Below, in pieces: positions 16,582-25,375 of a DNA stretch of 64,000 bases; the first letter of the stretch is position 1, and each line of letters opens with the position of its first letter. This DNA is from Pseudoduganella violacea (lineage in GTDB: Bacteria; Pseudomonadota; Gammaproteobacteria; Burkholderiales; Burkholderiaceae_D), in the NCBI RefSeq assembly GCF_014191875.1, contig NZ_JACHXD010000017.1, positions 60,613-124,612 of the forward strand, written 5' to 3'. The notes beneath the pieces are model-generated. The model saw only the letters and a list, made by a program, of their open reading frames with translations, was not told the DNA's origin and did not search any database. The translations under genes and the position numbers were made by a program.

Positions 16582-17976
16582 GTGAGTATTTTCAGAACGA
16601 AGAACCTAGACGATATGGTCGCGGCAAGCCGCCACCCTGGCGGTTTGAAAAAAGTGCTCGGTCCCATGGACCTGATTTTGATGGGCATCGGCGCCATTGT
16701 CGGTACGGGGATTTTCGTCCTGACCGGCACCGGCGCCCTGACGGCCGGCCCCGCCCTGACCATTTCCTTCGTCGTCGCCGCCCTCGCCTGCGGCTTTGCC
16801 GCCCTGTGCTACGCGGAATTCGCTTCCAGCGTGCCGGTGGCCGGTTCGATTTACACCTATAGCTATGCCACCATGGGCGAACTGGTGGCCTGGATGATCG
16901 GCTGGGACCTGATGCTCGAATACGGCCTCGCCACCTCGGCCGTTTCGGTCGGCTGGTCGGGCTACTTCCAATCCCTGATCGCCGGCTTCGGCCTGCACCT
17001 GCCGCCCGAGCTGACCGCCGCGCCAGGCTCGGTGCCCGGCGTGCACACCCTGTTCAACCTGCCCGCCTTCCTCATCATGATGGTGCTGACGGCCATGCTG
17101 TCCTGGGGCATCCGCGAATCGGCGCGCATGAACAACGTCATGGTGGCGATCAAGGTCGGCGTGGTGCTGCTGTTCATCGTGGTCGGCGCGCGCCATGTGC
17201 AGCCGGTCAACTGGCAGCCCTTCATGCCCTTCGGCTATACCGGCGTGCTGAGCGCCGCGGCCGTGGTCTTCTTCGCCTTCATCGGCTTCGACGCCGTGAC
17301 CTCGGCGGCGGAAGAAGTGAAGCGCCCGGAACGCGATCTGCCGATCGGCATCATCGGCTCGCTGGGCGCCTGCACCGTGCTGTACGTGATCGTGTCGGCC
17401 ATCATGACCGGCATCGTGCCTTACCAGAAATTCCTCGGCGTCGACCATCCGGTCTCGCTGGCCCTGAAGTACGCGGGCGAAAACTGGGTGGCCGGCTTCG
17501 TCGACCTGGGCGCGATCCTGGGCATGACCACTGTGATCCTGGTGATGGCGTATGGCCAGACCCGCATCATTTTCGCCATGTCGCGCGACGGCCTGCTGCC
17601 GCGCAAGCTGTCCTCCATCCATCCGACGCACAGCACCCCTTACTTCGCCACCTGGGTGGTCGGCATCATCTTCGGCCTGATCGCCGCCGTGGTGCCGCTG
17701 AACGTGCTCAGTGAGCTGATCAATATCGGCACCCTGGCCGCTTTCAGCCTGGTGTCGATCGCCGTGATCGTGCTGCGCAAGAAGCGTCCCGACCTGAAGC
17801 GCGGCTTCCGCTGCCCGGCCGTACCGGTGATTCCGCTGCTGGCCGTGGCCTTCTGCTTCGTGCTGATGGCCTACCTGAGCTTGACCACCTGGATCGCCTT
17901 TGGCATCTGGCTGGCGATCGGCCTGGTGGTCTACTTCGGCTACGCGCGCCATCGCTCGCTGCTGAATAAGTCCTGA
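16582..17976 (+). CDS. APC-family amino-acid permease (cationic amino acid transporter type)
   Basis: 464 residues from a GTG at 16582 with GGAGAG six to seven bases before it. At least 12 hydrophobic segments. The APC signature GIGAIVGTGIFVLTG (about 36-50) forms the unwound substrate-binding part of helix 1, and FIGFDAVTSAAEEVKRP (about 234-250) is the conserved helix 6 region of CAT/YfnA-like carriers. C-terminal GFRCPAVPVIP is also family-typical. It imports an amino acid with protons at the inner membrane; specificity cannot be predicted. Monocistronic, with its own terminator at 18005. Confidence 0.88.
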   Translation: MSIFRTKNLDDMVAASRHPGGLKKVLGPMDLILMGIGAIVGTGIFVLTGTGALTAGPALTISFVVAALACGFAALCYAEFASSVPVAGSIYTYSYATMGELVAWMIGWDLMLEYGLATSAVSVGWSGYFQSLIAGFGLHLPPELTAAPGSVPGVHTLFNLPAFLIMMVLTAMLSWGIRESARMNNVMVAIKVGVVLLFIVVGARHVQPVNWQPFMPFGYTGVLSAAAVVFFAFIGFDAVTSAAEEVKRPERDLPIGIIGSLGACTVLYVIVSAIMTGIVPYQKFLGVDHPVSLALKYAGENWVAGFVDLGAILGMTTVILVMAYGQTRIIFAMSRDGLLPRKLSSIHPTHSTPYFATWVVGIIFGLIAAVVPLNVLSELINIGTLAAFSLVSIAVIVLRKKRPDLKRGFRCPAVPVIPLLAVAFCFVLMAYLSLTTWIAFGIWLAIGLVVYFGYARHRSLLNKS

Positions 17977-18004
17977 TTCCCGAGCGGCTTACCCCGCCCG
18001 CACA

Positions 18005-18033
18005 AGCCCACGCCACCGGCGTGGGCTTTTTTT
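18005..18033 (+). terminator. Intrinsic terminator of the permease gene
   Basis: Perfect 10-bp stem AGCCCACGCC/GGCGTGGGCT with a three-base loop, followed by six T. It sits 28 bases after the permease stop and just beyond the end of the convergent polymerase gene. Confidence 0.9.
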
Positions 18034-18057
18034 AGCTCCGCGGTTTTGACGGCAGTT

Positions 18058-20424
18058 TTAAAACAAGGTGCGCTGGCGGCTGACCAGCGCACTGAAATCG
18101 TCGCGCAGGAAAGGCAGGATGGCATCGGCCACCGGCTGCAACTGGCGACTCAGATAATGTTCGTAGTCGATGGGCGAGCGCCGGGTTTCCAGCGGCTCCG
18201 GCCCGGCGGTGGTGATCACATAACGTATCCAGCCGCCGTTCTGGTATTGCAGCGGCCGGCCCTGGCGCTGATTGAACTCGTCGGCGATGCGGGCGGCGCG
18301 CACATGGGGCGGCACATTGCGCTGATACTCTTCCAGCGGCCGGCGCAGGCGCTTGCGGTAGACCAGCATCTCGTCGAATTCGCCGGACACGGTGCGTTCC
18401 ACGTAATCGCGCACATAGTCACGGTATGGTTCGCCCTTGAAGATGCGCTCGTACAGATCGCGCTGGAATTGCTGGGCCAGCGGCGTCCAGTCGGTGCGCA
18501 CCGTTTCCAGTCCCTTGTAGACGATGTCGTCGCTGCCGTCGGCGCGCGCGATCAGGCCCGCGTAGCGCTTCTTGCTGCCCTCTTCCGAACCGCGGATGGT
18601 GGGCATGAGGAAGCGCCGGTAATGCGCCTCGTACTCCAGCTCCAGCGCATTCTCCAGGCCGAACTCCTCACGCAGGTGCTGGTCCCACCAGCCGTTCACA
18701 TGGCGCACCAGCTGGTGGCCGATTTTTTCCGCCTCGGCTTCTTCATGCGCCGATTTAAGCCAGACGAAAGTGGAGTCGGTATCGCCGTAAATCACCTGGT
18801 AGCCCTGCGCCTCGATCAGCTCGCGCGTGCGGTGCATGATTTCGTGGCCGCGCATGGTGATCGACGAGGCCAGGCGCGGATCGAAGAAGCGGCAACCGCT
18901 CGATCCCAGCACGCCGTAAAATGCGTTCATGATGATTTTCAGCGCCTGCGACAAGGGCGCGTTCTTTTCGCGCTTGGCGGCGTCGCGCCCCTGCCAGATC
19001 TGGCGCACGATAGCGGGCAAGCAATGCTTCTCGCGCGAGAAACGGGCGCCGCGAAAACCCGGCACCGTCGCGGCGGGATCGGTATCGCGCAGGCCTTCCA
19101 CCAACCCCACCGGGTCAATCAGGAAGGTACGGATGATGGAGGGGTACAGGCTTTTATAGTCGAGCACCAGCACCGAGTCGTACAGGCCGGAACGCGAGTC
19201 CATGACGAAACCACCTGGACTGTTTTCGCCCACCACATCGCCCAGATTCGGCGCCACATGGCCCAGGCGGTGCATCATCGGCATGTACAGATGCTCGAAT
19301 GCGGCCACCGAACCGCCCATGCGGTCGGCCGCCAGCCCGGTCATGCTGGCGCGCTCCAGCAGGAAGGACAGCAACTCGGTCTTGGCGAAGATGCGCGTCA
19401 CCAGCTCGCAGTCCTTCAGGTTGTAGCGAGCCAGGGCCGGCTTATCGTGGTGGAAGCGGCGCTCGATCTCGGCCATGCGCTGGTAGGGATTGTCGATGGA
19501 CTTGCCCTCGCCCAGCAGGGTTTGCGCCACCGATTCCAGGCTGAAGGACGGGAAATTCCAGGTGGCCGAGCGCAGCGCCTCGATGCCGTCGATGATCAGG
19601 CGGCCCGCCGCCGCCGCGAAGAAATGCTCGTGGCGCGCGTGCTCGCGCCATTCCAATTCGCCGCCGTCGCGGCCCAGCAGCAGCGGCACCTTCACCTGCT
19701 CGGCGTGACGCAGCAGCACGCGCAAATCGAACTGCACCAGATTCCAGCCGATGATGGCGTCTGGATCGTGGCGCGCCATCCAGGCGTTCAGGCGCTCCAG
19801 CATCTGCGCGTGGCTGCTGCAGTATTCGAGATCGAAATCCACCTCCTCCGCATTCTCGGCGCGCTGGCCCAGCATATACACCTGGCGCTGGCCGCAGCCT
19901 TCCAGCGCGATCGAATACAGGCTGCCATGGGGCGAAGTCTCGATATCGAGCGACACCAGGCGCAAGGTGGGACGGTAATCCGGCGATGGCTTGAGCGGCG
20001 CCTGCAGCGCGATGGCGCCATCGTCGCCGGCCTCGCCTTCGAAGCTGACCGGGGCCGTAATGAAGCGCTCCATCAGATAGCGCTCCGGCGGCCGGATATC
20101 GGCCTCGTAAACGTCGATGCCGGCCTGGCGCAAGCGCTTTTCCAGCTTCAGCAGATGGCGGTACTTGGCGCAGTAAAGGCCCAGCACCGGCCGGTGCTGG
20201 AAGTCGCTCAGCGCCAGCGGCCGCAGCTCGCATCCGCGCTCGCCGCGCAACAAGGCTTGCGCCGCCTCCTGCTGCTCGGCAGGGATGAAGGCCACCGACG
20301 TTTGCGGCGGCAAACGGACGTGGCGCGGCCCCTGGTCTGTAGCTAGCCAGAACTCGACCTGCGTGCCGGCGGACGTATCGCGCCAATGGCGGGTCAAAAG
20401 AAAACCTTGCTGTGCTTGAACCAA
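18058..20424 (-). CDS. polB: DNA polymerase II (family B)
   Basis: 788 residues, the usual Pol II length. The start is a TTG at 20424 with GAGG upstream; the N-terminus then aligns with the known Pol II opening (GFLLTRHWRDTSAGTQVEFW). Motifs: exonuclease I LVSLDIETSP at about 158, polymerase motif A DYKSLYPSIIRTF at about 420, motif B-like region LKIIMNAFYGVLGS, and motif C IYGDTDSTFVW at about 545. It acts in translesion and replication restart with 3'-5' proofreading. In E. coli it is LexA-controlled; I could not find a convincing LexA box here. It lies 62 bases downstream of the FAD monooxygenase gene on the same strand and may be partly co-transcribed. Confidence 0.95.
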   Translation of the reverse strand: MVQAQQGFLLTRHWRDTSAGTQVEFWLATDQGPRHVRLPPQTSVAFIPAEQQEAAQALLRGERGCELRPLALSDFQHRPVLGLYCAKYRHLLKLEKRLRQAGIDVYEADIRPPERYLMERFITAPVSFEGEAGDDGAIALQAPLKPSPDYRPTLRLVSLDIETSPHGSLYSIALEGCGQRQVYMLGQRAENAEEVDFDLEYCSSHAQMLERLNAWMARHDPDAIIGWNLVQFDLRVLLRHAEQVKVPLLLGRDGGELEWREHARHEHFFAAAAGRLIIDGIEALRSATWNFPSFSLESVAQTLLGEGKSIDNPYQRMAEIERRFHHDKPALARYNLKDCELVTRIFAKTELLSFLLERASMTGLAADRMGGSVAAFEHLYMPMMHRLGHVAPNLGDVVGENSPGGFVMDSRSGLYDSVLVLDYKSLYPSIIRTFLIDPVGLVEGLRDTDPAATVPGFRGARFSREKHCLPAIVRQIWQGRDAAKREKNAPLSQALKIIMNAFYGVLGSSGCRFFDPRLASSITMRGHEIMHRTRELIEAQGYQVIYGDTDSTFVWLKSAHEEAEAEKIGHQLVRHVNGWWDQHLREEFGLENALELEYEAHYRRFLMPTIRGSEEGSKKRYAGLIARADGSDDIVYKGLETVRTDWTPLAQQFQRDLYERIFKGEPYRDYVRDYVERTVSGEFDEMLVYRKRLRRPLEEYQRNVPPHVRAARIADEFNQRQGRPLQYQNGGWIRYVITTAGPEPLETRRSPIDYEHYLSRQLQPVADAILPFLRDDFSALVSRQRTLF

Positions 20425-20486
20425 GTGCGGCCTCTGAGTCTGTGTCGGCCGCTATTTTATAGCTCCTTGCCACTGCGCGTGTTGCG

Positions 20487-21668
20487 CTAGCCGCTAGCCT
20501 GCCCACCCAACGCCGCCAGCGGCAAACCCGCGCCCCAGGCGGCGGCCAACGCCCCCGCGTCGCCCAGCTCTTTGCCCGCCCTTTCGTTGCGGAGACGGCA
20601 AGCCTCGGCATCGGTGTCGAACAGGGCGCGCGCAAAGACGCGGCCCTGGTTGGTAATCGCAGCGGTCTTGGCGCTGCGCGCCTGGGTGAACACTGCCAAC
20701 GCCGATGCCAGATCGTCTTGCGTGGCCGGCAGGTATGCCGCCAGGTGCCAGGCATCTTCCAGCGCCTGGCAGGCGCCCTGGCCCGAGGTCGGCAAGGGAG
20801 CGTGGGCGGCGTCGCCGATCAGCAGCACCGTGCCGCGGTGCCAGACCGGCAGCGGATCATGGTCGTACACATGGATTTTGCGGATGCCATTTGCCGGCGT
20901 GCTGCGGATAATCCTGCCCACCTGCGATGGCCAAGCCTGAAAACACTGCTCGACAAACTCGCGCGCAATAGGACCATCCTCCTCCGCCACGGCCTGCACC
21001 TGCGCCCCGGCCCAATACACCTTGTTCCGGTTCACGGTCACGCAGCCAAAGCGTTCGCCCTGCCCCCAATAGTCGAAAACGGCGATTTCATCGACCAGGG
21101 GCGAGCTGGCTTCGGCCACGCCAATCCAGTTCACAAAGCCCTGGTACACGGGCGCATTCTCGCCAGCCACATACAGCCGGGCCACCGAATTTTTACGGCC
21201 ATCGGCGCCGATCACCAGATCGGGGCAAGTGCTCTGGCCATTGGCAAAGTGCACCGTAGCCCGGCCATTGGCGCCGTCCTCGATCCGCACGGCATCGCAG
21301 CCATAAGCCACCTCGATCCCGCGCGCGGCCAATTGTTCCAGCAACAGCGCCTGCAAATCATGGCGCAGAATTGCGTAGGCCGGATAGCCCATCAACTGCG
21401 CCAGTGGTTCGATATCGACGTGACCCAGGGACATGCCTGCCTGGTCGCTGCGATACATGCGGTTCAAGCGGCCGCCCAGCGCCGCCACCCTTGGCAGCAG
21501 TCCCAATTCCGCCAATACAAAGCTGGCGTTCGGCCACAGCACCACACCGGCCCCCATGGTCGCCGGGCCAGGCCTGCGCTCATACACGCGGACCCGGTGG
21601 CCTTGCCGCGACAGCATCAGCGCAGCGCTCGCGCCGGCTACGCCAGCGCCCAGAATTGCAATATCCAT
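20487..21668 (-). CDS. FAD-dependent aromatic-type monooxygenase
   Basis: 393 residues. Dinucleotide fold GAGVAGASAALMLSRQG (about 7-23), a DG-type motif (DLVIGADGRKNSVA), and the FAD ribityl motif GTVLLIGDAAHAPLPTSGQG at about 285 place it in the PHBH/class A flavin monooxygenases. It would hydroxylate an aromatic or related compound with NAD(P)H and O2 in the cytoplasm. The LysR gene transcribed divergently 98 bases away is the probable regulator, which fits inducible degradation of an aromatic substrate. Substrate unknown. Confidence 0.87.
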   Translation of the reverse strand: MDIAILGAGVAGASAALMLSRQGHRVRVYERRPGPATMGAGVVLWPNASFVLAELGLLPRVAALGGRLNRMYRSDQAGMSLGHVDIEPLAQLMGYPAYAILRHDLQALLLEQLAARGIEVAYGCDAVRIEDGANGRATVHFANGQSTCPDLVIGADGRKNSVARLYVAGENAPVYQGFVNWIGVAEASSPLVDEIAVFDYWGQGERFGCVTVNRNKVYWAGAQVQAVAEEDGPIAREFVEQCFQAWPSQVGRIIRSTPANGIRKIHVYDHDPLPVWHRGTVLLIGDAAHAPLPTSGQGACQALEDAWHLAAYLPATQDDLASALAVFTQARSAKTAAITNQGRVFARALFDTDAEACRLRNERAGKELGDAGALAAAWGAGLPLAALGGQASG

Positions 21669-21721
21669 TTGCCTCTCCTTGAAAAAATGTGCAGGCCCGG
21701 ATCATAAATTACGACCTTAAA

Positions 21722-21747
21722 TGGCATTAATATGCAAAACTGGCATT
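21722..21747. promoter_or_regulatory. Direct TGGCATT repeats in the LysR/monooxygenase intergenic region
   Basis: Two TGGCATT copies at 21722-21728 and 21741-21747, 19 bases apart (about two helical turns), in the 98-bp AT-rich divergent promoter. This could be part of a LysR-type binding site, but a T-N11-A palindrome is not clear. Confidence 0.3.
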
Positions 21748-21766
21748 CTTTATTACCAAAAATGGG

Positions 21767-22708
21767 ATGATGATGCGCGCGAAGCTCGATTTGAATACGG
21801 TGCGGGTCTTTGTGACCGTGGTCGATCAGGGCAGTTTTGCCGGCGCGGCGCGCAAGCTGGATCTACCTGCATCGAACGTCAGCCGCCATGTGGCGCAACT
21901 GGAGGCCAGTCTCGGCGCGCGCCTGCTGGAACGCAGCACGCGCCAGCTGCGCATGACCGAAGCGGGCAGGCTGCTGCACCAGCGCGCCAGTCCCATGCTC
22001 GATACGCTGGAACTGACCGCCGCCGAATTGAGCCAGCAGCAAAGCGAGTTGCGCGGCCCGCTCAAGCTTTGCCTGCCCAGCGAGATGGGACCGCGCCTGC
22101 TGGGTGCCGTGGTGGCGGAATTTGCCAGCCTGCATCCGCATATCGACATCAGTTGCGATACCAGCTTGAGCGGCGTGGATGCGCTGCGCGGAGATATCGA
22201 CCTGGCCATTGTCGTCAGCCGTGGGCAGCTCGACGACAGCAGCTTGATCCTACGGTCCTTGGCCCGCCTGCCCAGTGCGGTCGTAGCCGCGCCGCAGCTG
22301 GTAGCGCAATACGGCCTTCCGACTACCACGCAGCAGCTCAAGGAGCTGCCCTGCATCACCACACTCAGCGCCCTGAAAGGACAGCCGTGGCAGTTTGAGG
22401 ATGGCCAGGGGGGCCTGCGCAAGCTCGCCGTCAAAAGCCGTTACCGCGTCAACAGCGGAGAAATGGCGGGCAACGCGGCGCTGCAAGGACTGGGCTTTGC
22501 GATTTTGGCCGAAACGGCCTGCCAGGCGGCGCTGGCGGACGGCCGCTTGCTGCGCGTGCCACTGGAGCTGCGTCCCGCGCCGCTGGATCTGCTGGCGGCC
22601 TACACCAGCCGCCACTATGTCAGCGCAAAAATCCGCGCCTTGCTGGATTTGATGCAGCGGCGCCTGGCGACGACCGGCGCGCTGGTGCAAGGCCCGCAGC
22701 CGGCATAG
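21767..22708 (+). CDS. LysR-family transcriptional regulator
   Basis: 313 residues; three in-frame ATG codons at 21767, 21770 and 21773 are equally possible starts. The N-terminal winged helix is clear: LDLNTVRVFVTVVDQGSFAG then AARKLDLPASNVSRHVAQLE and LLERSTRQLRMTEAG. The C-terminal effector domain (about 92-300) has the usual periplasmic-binding-protein fold pattern. Sequence style is that of the CrgA/AaeR-like group common in Betaproteobacteria. It probably controls the divergent monooxygenase gene and itself. Confidence 0.9.
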   Translation: MMMRAKLDLNTVRVFVTVVDQGSFAGAARKLDLPASNVSRHVAQLEASLGARLLERSTRQLRMTEAGRLLHQRASPMLDTLELTAAELSQQQSELRGPLKLCLPSEMGPRLLGAVVAEFASLHPHIDISCDTSLSGVDALRGDIDLAIVVSRGQLDDSSLILRSLARLPSAVVAAPQLVAQYGLPTTTQQLKELPCITTLSALKGQPWQFEDGQGGLRKLAVKSRYRVNSGEMAGNAALQGLGFAILAETACQAALADGRLLRVPLELRPAPLDLLAAYTSRHYVSAKIRALLDLMQRRLATTGALVQGPQPA

Positions 22709-22726
22709 GCAGGCCGCAGCTGCAGC

Positions 22727-23644
22727 TCACCGTACCGGCGTCCGTCCTGGCACGGCGGCCGGCTGCGCACCCTGTCCCAGCACCAGCCACAGGGCCAGCG
22801 CAATCAGACTGCCGCCGCCCAGATGCGCCCACGAGATCTGCTCGCCCAGGAACAGCACGCCCCACAGCACGCCGAATGGCGGAATCAGGAAAGTCACCGT
22901 CAGCGAGCGCAATGGACCGATGTCGGCGATGAGCCGGAAGTAGATGATATAGGCCCAGGCGGTACAGATCAGGCCCAGCGCCGCCAGCGCCAGCCAGACC
23001 ATGTCGCCGCCCCAGCTGGCTGGCGGCGAGAAGGCGGCCGAGACGCCGAAGAAAGGCATCAGAACCAGGCAGGCGCCCAGTTGGCTGCCGCAGGCGACCA
23101 GCTTCGGATCGAGTCCGCCACGCTCGGTAATCCAGCGCTTGGTCAGGAAGCCCGCCATGCCGTAGCAGGCTGTCGCCACCAGGCAGGCCAAGGCGCCCAG
23201 CAAGATCGCGGCGCTGAAGGCAATCGGCCCCACCGCCGCCAGCAAGGCCACGCCGGCCAGTCCGGCCGCGACGCCCAGCCCCTTTCTGACGCTGATCGCC
23301 TCGCCAAAGAAGAGCGCTCCGATCACGACACCCATCAGCGGCGTGGTGGCGTTGAAGATGGCGGAATACCCGGCCGGCAGCAGGCTGGCGGCCAGGCCGT
23401 ACATCAGGAAAGGCACGCCGGAGTTGATGACGCCCAGCGCCAGCGCGGCGCCGAACTTGTTCTTGAAGTCCCAGCTTTGGCGCAAGGCCGCCAAAATCAC
23501 GACCAGGCCGAGGGAGCTCAAAAGCACGCGGAAGAAGGCGGTGGGCAGCGCGCCAAGCACCGGTGCGACAATGCGCATGAACAGGAAACTGCCGCCCCAG
23601 ATGGCGGCAAGCAGGAACAGGCGGGCATAGTCGCTCGGTTTCAT
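22727..23644 (-). CDS. EamA/DMT-family transporter
   Basis: 305 residues with ten hydrophobic helices arranged as two EamA repeats (about 8-140 and 155-290). Typical features: LAAIWGGSFLFMRI at the start of repeat 1, NSGVPFLMYGLAA, and LIPPFGVLWGVLFLGEQIS at the end of repeat 2. The family exports metabolites or amino acids across the inner membrane. Convergent with the LysR gene (18 bp apart). A relic of a LysR gene lies upstream in the opposite orientation, which suggests that this exporter once had a divergent LysR regulator. Confidence 0.87.
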   Translation of the reverse strand: MKPSDYARLFLLAAIWGGSFLFMRIVAPVLGALPTAFFRVLLSSLGLVVILAALRQSWDFKNKFGAALALGVINSGVPFLMYGLAASLLPAGYSAIFNATTPLMGVVIGALFFGEAISVRKGLGVAAGLAGVALLAAVGPIAFSAAILLGALACLVATACYGMAGFLTKRWITERGGLDPKLVACGSQLGACLVLMPFFGVSAAFSPPASWGGDMVWLALAALGLICTAWAYIIYFRLIADIGPLRSLTVTFLIPPFGVLWGVLFLGEQISWAHLGGGSLIALALWLVLGQGAQPAAVPGRTPVR

Positions 23645-23785
23645 CGGCGCTCTTTCATCATGAATGCCGACGGCGCCGCATCCAGCGCTGTCGGTCTGTG
23701 TTTTCTGTTAACATGATTTCAGCATGACACCCCGCACCGCGCAAACGATAAATGCTTTCCAGCTTTAGGATTTCTAACTTATCGC

Positions 23786-24156
23786 ATGATCGTGACCTTG
23801 AGCTGCACCAGCGGCTTTGCCATGCAATGGCTGATGCCGCGCCTTGCCGATTTCGAGGTGCGCGAGCCGGAGGTGGACGTGCGCATCAACAGCACCAACC
23901 GTCTGGTCAATCTGCTGCTGGACGGCATGATGAGCACCGCGCCGACTGGGCCATATGGCTGCGCGCGGCCGGCGCGACAGGTGCCGACGCCGCCAGCGGC
24001 ACGGTGTTTGTCAATTCCAATGGCGCGATCGAAGCGGCCGTGGCGGGGCGCGGCGTAGCCCTGGTGCAGCCGCACAAGCGCCGCTTCCATCAATGGCTGA
24101 CGGCGCAAGCGCGCACTGCCCGCAACGAGTTTGCGCCGGAGCGGGAACCTGTTTAA
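23786..24156 (+). pseudogene. Remnant of a GcvA-like LysR regulator
   Basis: The reading frame from 23786 encodes the start of a LysR effector domain (SGFAMQWLMPRLADFE, then DVRINSTNRLVNLL). After about 23930 the same strand continues in another frame with the end of such a domain (DWAIWLRAAGA, then NSNGAIEAAVAGRGVAL). The N-terminal helix-turn-helix and about 90 central effector-domain residues are missing, so there is at least one internal deletion plus a frame change. The EamA exporter diverges from it. No functional product is expected. Confidence 0.75.
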
Positions 24157-24177
24157 GTCCCGCTGGCGCAAAGAAGT

Positions 24178-25341
24178 TTATTTCGCCATCGGCGCGAGCT
24201 GTTCCAGGATCGCATGCGCGGCCTTGATGCGGGCCGGATTCGGGTACACCTTATTCGCCAGCATCACGATGCCGATTTTTTTACCCGGCACGAACAGCGC
24301 GTATGCACCAAAGCCGCCGGTGGAACCGGTCTTGTTGAACAGGGTCATGGCTGGCGCCACGGCAGGCGACGCAATGCGCTTGACCGGCTTGGCTTCGCGC
24401 ACCATGGCGCTGGAATTGCCGTCCAACAGACGTTCCAGGCTCACCGGATAGGGATACTGTTCCCATCCCAGACCCTGCACCATGGCGCCAGCTTCGAAAT
24501 AGCCGACGTGGGTGCCATCCACCGCGCGCCGCGCCGCCGCATCCAGCTGGCTTGGATCGATATTGGCCTGCAGGTAGCGGATCATATCGGCCGCCGTCGA
24601 TTTGATGCCGTAGGCTTCAGCGTCGAAGGCGCCGGGGTTCACGCGCACCGGCTTGTTGTCCTTGTTGTAGCCCCAGGCATAGCTGGCCTTGGCCGCATCC
24701 GGCACATGGATATAGGTGGAGCGCAGACCAAGCTTGGGCAGGAGCTGCTTTTCCATGGCGTCGGCGTAATCGCTCTTCAGCGCGGCCGCTACGGCATGGC
24801 CGAACAGGCCGATGCTGGGATTGGAATAGTTGCGCTGCACGCCGGGCGCGGCATCGGGCTTCCACTGCTTGAAGTAGGCCGTTTCCTGGTTCCTGCTGTC
24901 GAATTTGTCGGGGAACTGCAAAGGCAGGCCGCCGGCGGTATAGGTGGCCAGGTGCAGCAGGCTGGCCTTGTCGACCGCGCTGCCTTTCAGATCGTGCAGG
25001 TATTTTCCCGGGTGCTCGTCGAAGGACAGCTTGCCCTGCGCCTGGGCGTAAGCTCCCAGTGTGCCGGTAAAGGTCTTGCTGATGGAACCCAGCTCGAACA
25101 GGGTGTTCTCCGTGACCGGCGTGTTCTGCTCGCGCGAAGCCAGGCCGTAGTTGATGAAGACCGGCTGGCCGCCGATGGTCACGGCGACCGCCATGCCGGG
25201 AACGTCGAATTCTGCCATCACGGGGCGGATGGCGCTATCGACGATGGCGCGGATCTGCGCGGCCTGGTCGTCGGCCCAGCTGCTGGCGGGCAGCAGGCAG
25301 GCGGCCATGAGGGCGAAGGTCTTGCAGGAACGGAGTTTCAA
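24178..25341 (-). CDS. ampC: Class C beta-lactamase
   Basis: 387 residues including a Sec signal peptide (cleavage about residue 23, SSWA/DD). The start is a TTG at 25341 with AAAGGA eight bases upstream; no ATG fits. Catalytic motifs of class C enzymes are all present: S86-I-S-K89, Y172-S-N174 and K336-T-G338 followed by STGGFGAY. Length and spacing fit AmpC, so it should hydrolyse cephalosporins in the periplasm. It lies 34 bases downstream of the BlaR1-like sensor gene in one operon, so it is probably induced by BlaI/BlaR1 rather than by the AmpR route usual for ampC. Confidence 0.93.
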   Translation of the reverse strand: MKLRSCKTFALMAACLLPASSWADDQAAQIRAIVDSAIRPVMAEFDVPGMAVAVTIGGQPVFINYGLASREQNTPVTENTLFELGSISKTFTGTLGAYAQAQGKLSFDEHPGKYLHDLKGSAVDKASLLHLATYTAGGLPLQFPDKFDSRNQETAYFKQWKPDAAPGVQRNYSNPSIGLFGHAVAAALKSDYADAMEKQLLPKLGLRSTYIHVPDAAKASYAWGYNKDNKPVRVNPGAFDAEAYGIKSTAADMIRYLQANIDPSQLDAAARRAVDGTHVGYFEAGAMVQGLGWEQYPYPVSLERLLDGNSSAMVREAKPVKRIASPAVAPAMTLFNKTGSTGGFGAYALFVPGKKIGIVMLANKVYPNPARIKAAHAILEQLAPMAK

Positions 25342-25375
25342 GATATGGTCCTTTCTAGTGCGTTAAAACATGTGC

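Noticed and set aside
20425..20486. LexA box upstream of polB
   Set aside because: A CTGT-N8-ACAG element was looked for; only a partial CTGTGTCGG was seen.
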